Source of the DNA: Dama dama
Lineage: Eukaryota; Chordata; Mammalia; Artiodactyla; Cervidae
NCBI RefSeq assembly: GCF_033118175.1
Contig: NC_083714.1
Location: 2,790,001 to 2,854,000, forward strand
Direction: 5' to 3'
Length of the DNA stretch: 64,000 bases
Part shown: one piece after another, positions 23,871 through 34,260 of the stretch
Position numbering within the stretch: the first letter of the stretch is position 1
Layout: each line of letters opens with the position of its first letter
Notes under the pieces: model-generated
Databases searched by the model: none
What the model was told of the DNA's origin: nothing
The model's input: only the letters and a program-made list of their open reading frames with translations
Program-made: the position numbers and the translations under genes

Positions 23871-25739
23871 TGAAAAGGTCTGAAAAATATGAGGAGCATG
23901 AAAAGGTGTCAAAAATATGACTAGAATGAAATGCTGTGAAAATATGAAGAGCATGAAATGGTGTGAAGAAATATGAGGAGCAGGAAAAGGTGTGGAAAAC
24001 ACGAAGAGCAAGAAAAGGTGTGAAAAACACGGAGAGCATGAAAAGGTGAGAAAAATATCAAGAGCGTGAAAAGTCCTGAAAAATATGAAGAGCATTAAAA
24101 GGAGTGAAAAACACGAAGAGCATGAAAAGGTGTGAAAAACAGGAAGAGCATGAAAAGGTGTGAAAAATATGAGAAGCATGAAACGGTCTGAAAAATACGA
24201 GGACCATGAAAGGTATGAAAAATACAGGGAGCATGAAAAGGTCTGAAAAAAACGAGGAGCATGAAAAGGTATGAAAAATATGAGGAGCATTAAAAGATGT
24301 GAAAAATATGAAGAGCAAGAAAAGGTGTGAACAATATGAGGAGCATGAAAAGGTGTGAAAAATACGAGGAGCATGAAAAGGTGTGAAAAGTACGAGGGGC
24401 CTTAATGTCTGAAAAATACAAGGAGCGTGAAAAGGTGTGAAAAATAGGAGGAATATGAAAATGTGTGAAAAATACGAGGAGCATGAAAAGGTCTGAAAAA
24501 CACGAGGAGCATGTAAATGTCTGAAAAATACGAGGAGCATGAAAAGGTCTGGAAAATACGGGAAGCATGAAAAGGTGTGAAAAATAAGAGGAGCATGAAA
24601 TGTTATCAAAAATATGAGGAGCATGAAACGGTGTGAAAATATCATGAGCATGAAACCGTGTGAAAAATATGAAGAGCATGAAAGGTGTGAGAAATATGAG
24701 GAGCATGAAAAGGTCTGAAAAGTACAAGGAGCAGGAAAAGATCGGAAAAATACTAGGAGAATGAAAAGGTCTGAAAAATATGAGGAGCATGAAATGGTCT
24801 GAAATTTACGAGGAGCATGAAAAGATGTCAAAAATACGAGGAAAATGAAAAGGTCTGAAAAATACGGGGAGCATGAATAGGTCTGGAAAATACGAGGAGC
24901 ATGAAAAGGTCTGGAAAATACGAGGAGCATGAAAATGTGTGAAAAACATGAGGAGCATGAAAACGTCTCAAAAATATGAGGAGGATGAAACGGTGTGAAA
25001 ATATGAAGAGCATGAAACGCTGTGAAAAATATGAAGAGCATGAAAGGTGTGGAAAACATGAGGAGCATGAAAAGGTGTGAAAAATACGAGGAGCAAGAAA
25101 AGGTGTGAAAAATTCGAGGAGCATGAAAAGGTCTGAAAATACGAGGAGCACGAAAAGTTCTGAAAAATACGAGGAGCATGAAAAGCTCTGTAAAATACGA
25201 GGAGCATGAAAAGGTCTGAAAAATACGAGGAGCATGAAACGGTCTGAAAAATACAAGGAGCATGAAACGGTGTAAAAATACGAGGAGCAAAAAAAGGTCT
25301 GAAAAATACGAGGAGCATGAAAAGGTCTGAAAAATACTCGGAGCATGAAAAGGTCTATATAATACGAGGAGCATGAAAAGGTCTGAAAATTACAAGGAGC
25401 ATGAAAAGGTCTGAAAAATGCGAGGAGCATGAAAAGGTGTGAAAAACACAAGAGCATGAAAATGTGTGAAAAATACGAGGAGCATGAAAAGGTTTGAAAA
25501 ATACGAGGAGCATGAAAAGTTGTGAAAAATACGAGGAGCATGAAAAGGTGTGAAAAATACGAGAAGCATGAAAAGGTGTGAAATATATGAGGAACATGAA
25601 ACGGTCTGAAAAATATGAGGAGCATGAAACGTTGTGAAAATATGAAGAGCATGAAATGGTATGAAAAATATGAAGAGCTTTAAATCGTATCAAATATATG
25701 ACGAACATAAAAAGATGTGAAAAATATGAGGAGCATGAA

Positions 25740-26190
25740 ACGGTGTGTAAAATATGAAGAGCATGAAACGGTGTGTAAAATATGAAGAGCATGAAACGGT
25801 GTGTAAAATATGAAGAGCATGAAACGGTGTGAAAAATACCAGGAGCATGAAAAGCTGTGATTTACAAGGACAATGAAAAGTTCTGAAAAATAGGAGGAGC
25901 ATGAAAAGGTCTGAAAAATACCAGAAGCATAAAAAGTTGTGAATAATATGAGGAGTATGAAAAGGTGTGAACAATATGAGGAGCATGAGAAGTTGTGAAA
26001 AACACGAGGAGCGTGAAAAGTTCTGAAAAATACGAGGAGCATGCAAAGGTCTGAAAAATACGAGGAGCTTGCAAACGTCTGAAAAATACGAGTAGCATGA
26101 AAAGGTCTAAAATATACGAGGAGCATGAAAAGGTGTGAATAATACGAGGAGCATGAAAAGGTCTAAAATATACAAGGAGCATGAAAAGGT
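25740..26190 (+). repeat. Copy 1 of a dispersed ~0.45-0.75 kb segment (subfamily B)
   Basis: It is marked by the GCTGTGATTTAC unit (CTGTGA at 25,855), which lacks the usual A5 run. The following units match 31,591 and 32,345: GGACAATG or GAGAATG, ACCAG(G/A)AGCATAAAAAG, GAGGAGCGTGAAAAG, GAGCTTGCAAA and GAGTAGCATG, in the same order. Copy 1 lies 5,736 bp upstream of copy 2. Confidence 0.75.
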
Positions 26191-27598
26191 GTGAATAATA
26201 CGAAAAGCATGAAAAGGTGTGAAAAATATGAAGAGCATGAAAAGGTGTGAAAAATTACAAAGTGCATGAAAATTTGTGAAAAATTACGAAGACCATGAAC
26301 AGATGTGAAAAATAAAAAGAGCATGAAAAGGTGTGAAAAATAGGAAGAGCATGAAAAGGTGTGAAAAATATGAAGAGCATGAAAAGGTGTGAAAAATACG
26401 AAGTGCATGAAACGCTGTGAAAAATACGAAGCATCAGAATGTCTGAAAAATACGAAGAGCATGAAATAGTGTGAAAAATACGAAGAGCATGAAAAGTTCT
26501 GAAAAATACGAAGAACATGAAAAGATGGGACAAATACGAAGAGGATGAAAAGATGTAAAAAATATGAAGAGCACGACAGGGTGTGAAAAATACGAAGAGC
26601 ATGAAAAGGGGTGAAAAATTTCGAAGAGCCTGAAAAGGTGTGAAAAATACGAAGAGCATGAAAATTTGTGAAAAATACGAAGTGCATGAAAAGGTGTGAA
26701 ACATACGAAGAGCCTGAAACGGTGTGTAAAATATGAAGAGCATGAAAAGGTGTGAATAATATAAGGTTAATGAAATGGTGTGAAAAATATGAAGAGCATG
26801 AAACGGTGTGTAAAATATGAAGAGCAAGAAAAGGTGTGAAAAATATGCAGAATATGAAAAGGTCTGAAAAATAGGAGGAGCATGAATAGGTCTGAAAATA
26901 CGAAGAGCATGAAGAGAATGAAAAGTTCTGAAAAATATGAAGAGCATGAAAAGTTGTGAAAAATATGAAGAGCATGAAAATGTGTGAATATTATGACGAG
27001 CATGAAAAGGTGTGAACAATATGAGGAGCATGAGAAGTTGTGAAAAATACGAGGAGCATGAAAAGTTCTGAACAATATGAAGAGCATGAAAAGGTGTGAA
27101 CTATATGAAGAGCATGAAAAGGTGTGAAAAATATGAGGAGCATGAAAAGGTCTGAAAAATAAGAGGAGCTTGAAAGGTCTGAAAAATTTGAGGAGCATGA
27201 AAAGATCTGAAAAATACGAGGAGGTTGAAAAATTCTGAAAAATATGAAGAGCATGAAAAGTTCTGAAAAATACCCGGAGCATGAAAAGGTCTGAAAAATA
27301 CAAAGAGCATGAAAAGGCGTGAAAATCACGAAGAGCATGCAAAGGTGTGAAAAATACGAGGAGCATGAAAATGTGTGAAAAATACGAGGAGCATGAAAAG
27401 GTCTGAAAAAAAACGAGGAACATGAAATGGTGTAAAAAATACGAGAACCATGAAAATGCATGAAAATCACGAAGAGCATGAAAAGGTGTGAAAAATACGA
27501 GGAGCATGTAAAGGTCTGAAAAATAGAAGTAGCATAAAAAGGTCTGAAAAATACGGGGAGCATGAAAAGGTCTGAAAAATACGAGGAGCATGAAAAGG

Positions 27599-27905
27599 TG
27601 TGAAAAATACGAGGAGTATGAAAAGGTGTCAAAAATACGAAGAGCATGAACAGGTGTGAAATATTACAAAGAGCATGAAAAGGTGTGAAAAATATGAGGA
27701 GCATGAAATGGTCTGAAAAATATCAAGAATTTGAAAAGGTCTGAAATATACGAAGAGCATGAAAACTTGTGAACAGTATGAAGAGCATGAAGAGTTCTGA
27801 AAAATACGAGTAGCATGAAGAGTTCTGAAAAATACGAAGAGCATGAATAGGTCTGAAAAATAAGAGGAGCATGAAGATGTCTGAAAAATAGTAAGAGCAT
27901 GGAAA
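27599..27905 (+). repeat. Segment duplicated at 32,822-33,157
   Basis: Ordered rare variants match the right-hand copy: GAACAGGTGTGAAATATTAC, the TATCAAGAA(T/C)TTG unit, GAACAGTATG, GAGTAGCATGAAGAG, and others. The offset is 5,223 bp on the left and 5,251 bp after the TATCAAG region, so the two copies differ by exactly one 28-bp unit. Confidence 0.75.
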
Positions 27906-30900
27906 GGTCTATAAAATACGAGGACCAGGCAAGGTCTGAAAAATACGAGGAGCATGAAATGGTGTGAAAAATACGAGGAGCATGAAAAGGTGTGAAAAAT
28001 ATGAGGAGCATGAAACAGTGTGAAAAATACGAGGAGCATGAAAAGGTGTGAAAAACACGAAGAGCATGAAAATGAATGAAAAATACGAGGAGCATGAAAA
28101 GGTTTGAAAAATATGAGGAGCATGAAAAAGTGTGAAAAATACGAGGAGCATGAAAAGGTGTGAAAAATATGAAGAACATGAAAAGTGTGAAAAATAGGAG
28201 CATGAAATGTGTGAAAAACACGAAGAGCAAGAAACGGTGTGAAAAACATGGAGAGCATGAAAAGGTGTGGAAAATATCAAGAGCATGAAAAGGCCTGAAA
28301 AATATGAAGAGCATTAAAAGGAGTGAAAAACACGAAGAGCATGAAAAGGTGTGAAAAACAGGAAGAGCATGAAAAGGTGTGAAAAATACAAAGAGCATAT
28401 AAAGGTGTGAAAAATACGAGGAGAATGAAAAAGTGTGAAAAATACGAGGAGCATGAAAAGGTGTGAAAAATACGAGAAGCATGAAAAGGTCTGATAAATA
28501 CGAGGAGGATGAAAAGGTCTGAAAAATATGAGGAGCATGAAAAGGTCTGAAAAACACAAGGAGCATGAAAAGGTCTGAAAAATACGGGGAGCCTGAAAAG
28601 TTGTGAACAATATGAACAGCATGAAACGGTGTGAAAAATATGAAGAGCATGAAAAGGTGTGAAATATACGAAGAGCATGAAAAAGTGTCAAAAATACGAA
28701 GAGCATGAAACAGTGTGAAAAATATGAAGAGCATGAAATGGTGTGAAAAATATGAAGAGCATGAAAAGGTGTGAAAAATATGAAGAGCATGAAAAGGTGT
28801 GAATCATACGAAGTGCATGAAAAGGTGTGAAATATATGAAGAGCATTAAAATGTGTGAAAAATACAAAGAGCATGAAAAAGTGTGAAAAGTACAAACGCA
28901 TCAAACGGTGTGAAAAATATGAAGAGCATGAAACGTTGTGAAAAATCACGAAAAGCATGAAAAGTTGTGAAAAATTCAGAGAGCATTAAAAGATGTGAAA
29001 AATTACCAAGAACATGAAAAAGTCTGAAAAATACAAAGAGCTTTCTGAAAAATATGAAGAGCATGAAACGTGTGAAAAATATGAGGAGCATGAAACTATC
29101 TGAAAATATGAAGAGCATGAAACGGTGTGAAAAATACGAGGAGCATGGAAAGGTCTTAAAAATACAAGGGTCGTGAAAAGGTGTGAAAAATACGAGGAGC
29201 ATGGAAATGTGTGAAAAATACGAGGAGCATGAAAAGGTCTGAAAAATACGAGGAGCATGAAAATGTGTGAAAAATACAGGGAGCATGCAAAGGCCTGAAA
29301 AATACGAAGAGCGTGAAAAGGTGTGAAAAATATGAGGAGGATGAAAAGGTCTGGAAAATACGAGGAGCATGCCAAGGTCTGAAAATTATGAGGAGCATGA
29401 AAAGGTCTGAAAAATACGAGGACCATGAAAAGGTCTGAAAAATATGAGGAGCATGAAACAGTGTGAGAATATGAAGAGCATGAAACGGTATGAAAAATAT
29501 GAAGAGCAGGAAAAGGTGTGAAAAATATGAAGAGCATGAAACGGTGTGAAAAATATGAGGAGCAAGAAAAGGTGTCAAAAATATGAGGAGCATGTAAAGG
29601 TGTGAAAAATATGAAGAGCATGAAAAGTTCTGAAAAATACGAGGAGCAAGAAATGGTGTCAAAAATATGAGGAGCATGTAAAGGTGTGAAAAATTTGAAG
29701 AGCATGAAACTATGATAAATATGAGGAGCATGTAATGGTGTGAACATATGAAGAGCATGAAACAGTGTGAAATATATGAAGAGCATGAAAAGAAGTGAAA
29801 AATATGAAGATTATGAAACAGTGTGAAAAATATGAATAGCATGAAAAGGTGTGAAAAATATGAAGTGCATGAAACGGTGTGAAAAATGAGAAGAGCATGA
29901 AAAGTTCTGAAAAATATGGAGATCACGAAAAGTTCTGATAAATACGAAAAGCATGAAACGGTGTGAAAAATAAGAAGATCATAAAAACATCTGATAAATA
30001 CGAAGAGCATGAAACGGTGTGAAAAATACAAAGAGCATGAAAAGATCTGAAAAATACGAAGAGAATGATAAAACCTGAAAAATACGAAGAGCATGAAAAG
30101 GTGTAAAAAATTTGAAAAGCATGACAAGGTGTGAAAAATATGAAGAGCATGAAACGGTGTGTAAAATATGAAGAGCAAGAAAAGGTTTAAAAAATATGAA
30201 GAGCATGAAAAGTTGTGTAAAATATGAGGAGCAAGAAAAGGTTTAAAAAATACGAAGAGCATGAAAAGGTGTGAAAAATTTGAAAAGCATGACAAGGTGT
30301 GAAAAATATGAAGAGCATGAAACGGTGTGAAAAATAAGAAGAGCAAGAAAAGGTTTAAAAAATAAGAAGAGCATGAGAAGTTGTGTAAAATATGAAGAGC
30401 ATGTAAACGTGTGAATAATATGTGGAGCATGAAAAGGTCTGAAAAATATGAAGAGCATGAAAAGGTGTGAAAAATCTGAGGAGCATGAAACGGTGTGACA
30501 ACATGAAGCTCATGAAAAGATGTGAAATATATGAGGAGCATGAAATTGTGTGAAAAATAAGAAGAGCATGAAAAGCTGTAAAAAATATGAAGAGCATGAA
30601 AAGGTCTGAAAAATACGAAGAGCATGAAAAGGTCTGAAAAATATCAAGAGATTGAAAAGGTCTGAAAAATATGAAAGGCATGAAAAGTTGTGAAAAATTG
30701 AAGAGCATGAAAAGGTCTGAAAAATATCAAGAACATGAAAACTTCTGAAAAATATCAAGAGCATGAAAAGGTGTGAAAAATACGAAGAGCATGAAAAGTT
30801 CTGAAAAATATGAAGAGCATGAAAAGGTCTGAAAAATACGAAGAGCATGAAGAGCATGAAAATTTCTGAAAAATATGAAGAGCTGAAAAGGTGTGAAAAA

Positions 30901-31489
30901 TATAATGAGCATGAAAAGTTGTGAATAATATGAGGAGTATGAAAGGTGTGAACAATATGAGGAGAATGAGAAGTTGTGAAAAATACGAGGAGCGTGAAAA
31001 GTTCAGAAAAATATGAGGAACATGCAAAGGTCTGAAAAATACGAGGAGCATGAAAAGGTCTGAAAAATACAAAGAGCATGAAAAGGTCTGAAAAATACAT
31101 TGAGCATGAAACGGTGTGAAAAATGAGAAGAGGATGAAAATGTGTGAAAAATATGAAGAGCATGAAAAAGTGTGAAAAATTTCGAAGAGCCTGAAGAGGT
31201 GTGAAAAATACGAAGAGCATGAAAAGTTGTGAAAAATACGAAGTGCTTGAAAAGGTGTGAAACATACGAAGAGCCTGAAACGGTGTGAAAAATGTGCAGA
31301 GCATGAAAGGTTATGAAAACTACGAAGAGCTTGAAAAAGTCTGAAAAATATCAAGAGCTTGAAAAGTTCTGAAGTATATGAAGAACATGAAAAGGTGTGA
31401 AAAATACCAGAAGCATGAAAAGCTGTGAAAAATACGAAGAGCATGTAAAGGTCTGAAAACTATGAAGAGCATGAAAAGTTGTGAACAAT

Positions 31490-32620
31490 ATGAGGTTCAT
31501 GAAATGGTGTGAAAAATATGAAGAGCATGAAACGGTGTGTAAAGTATGAAAAGCATGAAAAGGTGTGAAAAATACCAGGAGCATGAAAAGCTGTGATTTA
31601 CGAGGAGAATGAAAAGTTCTGAAAAATAGGAAGAGCATGAAAAGGTGTGAAAAATGCGAGGAGCATGAAAAGGTCTGAAAAATACCAGGAGCATAAAAAG
31701 TTGTGAATAATATGAGGAGTATGAAAAGGTGTGAACAATATGAGGAGCATGGGAAGTTGTGAAAAACACAAGGAGCGTGAAAAGGTCTGAAAAATACGAG
31801 GAGCATGCAAAGGTCTGAAAAATACGAGGAGCTTGCAAAGGTCTGAAAAATACGAGTAGCATGAAAAGGTCTAAAATATACGAGGAGCATGAAAAGGTGT
31901 GAATAATACGAGGAGCATGAAAGGGTCTAAAACATACAAGGAGCATGAAAAGGTGTGAATAATACAAAAAGCATGAAAAGGTGTGAAATATACAAAGAGC
32001 ATGAAAAGGTGTGAAAAATTATGAAGTGCATGAAAAGTTGTGAAAAATACAAAGTGCATGAAACGCTGTGAAAAATAGGAAGAGCTTGAAAAGTTCTGAA
32101 AAATATGAAGAGCATGAAAAGGTGTGAAAAATACCAGGAGCATGAAAAGCTGTGAACAATACGAAGAGCATGAAAAATTCTGAAACATACGAAGAGCATG
32201 CAAAGGTTTGAAAACTATGAAGAGCATGAAAAGTTGTGAACAATATGAGGTTCATGAAATGGTGTGAAAAATATGAAGAGCATGAAACGGTGTGTAAATA
32301 TGAAGAGCATGAAAAGGTGTGAAAAATACCAGGAGCATAAAAAGCTGTGATTTACGAGCAGAATGAAAAGTTCTGAAAAATAGGAGGAGCATGAAAAGGT
32401 CTGAAAAATACCAGGAGCATAAAAAGGTGTGAATAATATGAGGAGTATGAAAAGGTGTGAACAATGTGAGGAGCATGAGAAGCTGTGAAAAACACGAGGA
32501 GCGTGAAAAGTTCTGAAAAATACGAGGAGCATGCAAAGGTCTGAAAAATACGAGGAGCTTGCAAAAGTCTGAAAAATACGAGTAGCATGAAAAGGTGTGA
32601 AATATACGAAGAGCATGAAA
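31490..32620 (+). repeat. Copies 2 and 3 of the dispersed segment, ~754 bp apart
   Basis: The GCTGTGATTTAC marker recurs at 31,591 and 32,345, 754 bp apart. The same ordered set of rare units follows each. The pair is nearly tandem and shows recent amplification near the right end of the minisatellite. Confidence 0.75.
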
Positions 32621-32821
32621 AGGTGTGAAAAATTACGAAGTGCAGGAAAAGTTGTAAAAAATTACGAAGACCATGAAAAGATGTGAAAAATAAAAAGAGC
32701 ATGAAAAGGTGTGAAAAATACGAAGAGCATGAAAAGGTGTGAAAAATATGAACAGCATTAAACGGTGTGAAAAATACGAGGAGCATGAAAAGGTCTGAAA
32801 AATAGAAGGAGCATAAAAAGG

Positions 32822-33157
32822 TGTGAAAAATGCGAGGAGTATGAAAAGGTGTCAAAAACACGAAGAGCATGAACAGGTGTGAAATATTACAAAGAGCATG
32901 AAAAGGTGTGAAAAATATGAGGAGCATGAAATGGTCTGAAAAATACGAAGAGCATGAAAAGGTCTGAAAAATATCAAGAACTTGAAAAGGTCTGAAATAT
33001 ACGAAGAGCATGAAAATGTGTGAACAGTATGAAGAGCATGAAAATTTCTGAAAAATACGAGTAGCATGAAGAGTTCTGAAAAATACGAAGAGCATGAATA
33101 GGTCTGAAATATCAGAGGAGCATGAAGAGGTCTGAAAAATACTAAGAGCATGAGGAG
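32822..33157 (+). repeat. Segment duplicated from 27,599-27,905, with one extra 28-bp unit
   Basis: This is the partner of the 27.6-kb segment. It has one additional ACGAAGAGCATGAAAAGG unit at about 32,945-32,972, which accounts for the 28-bp change in offset. It is a clear record of single-unit slippage or unequal exchange after the duplication. Confidence 0.75.
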
Positions 33158-33686
33158 GTCTAAAAAATACGAGGAGCATGAAAAGATCTGAAAAATAAGA
33201 AGAGCATGAAAAGGTCAGAAAAATACGAGGAGCATGAAACAGTCTGAAAACTATGAAGAGCATGAAAAGGTCTGAAAAATTTTAAGAGCATGAAAAGATC
33301 TGAAAAATATGAAGTGATTGAAAAAGTGTGAAAAATATGAAGAGCATGAAATGCTGTGAAAAATATGAAGAGCATGAAAAGGTGTGAAAATTATGAGGAG
33401 CATGAAACGGTGTGAACAATACGAGGAGCATGAAATGGTGTGAACAATACGAGGAGCAGGAAAAGTTGTGAACAATACGAAGAGCATGAAAAGGTCTGAA
33501 AAATATAAGGAGCATGAAAAGGTCTGAAAAATAAGAAGAGCATGGAAAGGTGTGTTAAATATGAGGAGCATAAAAAGGTGTGAAAAATATTAACAGCATG
33601 AAAAGGTGTGAAAAATATGAAGAGCATGAGAAGGTGTGAAACATATGAAGAGCATGAAAAAGTCTGAAAAATATGAAGAGCGTGAA

Positions 33687-34260
33687 GAGCGACGTCAGGA
33701 CTTGTGCCTAGATGCGAGCGACACCTCGGGACTCTCCTCGAGGCTTGGCAGGGCAATTGGGATGTCTCTCCAGCTGAGGGGGGAGACCAGGGGTCCCGTT
33801 CCACTTGCCACAGGAATCCTGGGACTACTATCCATATTAAAGAGGTGTCAGGCATCGTCTCCTTTTGAAGCACGGACGTCCGCATACCTCTGGAGTTTTC
33901 AAAGGATGTGAGGCCTCCGGTCGCGATGAGGCGGGGAACTAGGTCTTTCTCTGTGGTCTCCACAGGGGATTCAGACATCCCTTCGTCATGGGAGATGCAA
34001 GACGAGCCTGCATTCAATTCACTGCAGGGATATCCGGCCTTACTTCGAGTCAGAGCATCTCGGTGTCCATTCCACTTGAGGCCACAAATTCAGGGTCCCT
34101 CTCACATACATGTAGCTGAGAGAAGCCTCCTCTTGAGGCGCTTGTGGAAAGTTCGTATTCCTCTTGAGTTGAAGCCAGGGACTAAGCTCTCATCTCGAGT
34201 TGATTTGGGGTCCACGGAGCCCTTTCGTGTTGCTACAGTGACCTCAGGATCCCTCTAGAC
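33687..34260 (+). repeat. Partial, more divergent edge monomer of satellite I
   Basis: The first satellite I monomer starts mid-unit at the equivalent of AGCGACGTCAGG. It carries more private changes than the interior ones, for example GACTTGTGCCTAGATGCGAGCG, CAGCTGAGGGG and GCACGGACGTCCGCATACC. Raised divergence at an array edge is the expected result of weaker homogenisation there. The left neighbour is the last 28-bp unit of the minisatellite. Confidence 0.75.

Larger units (their letters stand above)
12481..33686 (+). repeat. 28-bp purine-rich satellite, subfamily B (mostly monomeric)
   Basis: The array continues in the same orientation, but the four-type alternation stops near 12,480-12,520. 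Units converge on one 28-bp consensus: A5, TACGAG or TATGAA, then GAGCATGAAAAGG, then TGTG or TCTG. The CTTCAA and GCCTGAA unit types that mark the left part become rare. By eye it is patchy. TACGAGGAGC units dominate at ~12.5-20.3 kb and ~22.5-26.1 kb. TATGAAGAGC or ACGAAGAGC units dominate at ~20.3-22.4 kb and ~26.2-31.4 kb, and the last ~2.3 kb is mixed with ACCAGGAGC units. Each TACGAG unit carries a CpG. The array ends in ordinary, undegraded units and stops abruptly at satellite I. Nothing other than repeat is visible in this 21 kb. Confidence 0.95.

Noticed and set aside
12432..33571. Dozens of minus-strand open frames up to 542 codons in the 28-bp array
   Set aside because: They are translations of a tandem repeat with few stops in any frame. 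Starts are arbitrary, frames overlap each other and the peptide is a 28-residue echo of the DNA unit. No domain or regulatory context supports a gene.
1..33686. CRISPR-like regular 28-bp direct repeats
   Set aside because: Units are contiguous with no unique spacers, there are no cas genes, and the flanks are mammalian satellite and LINE-1.
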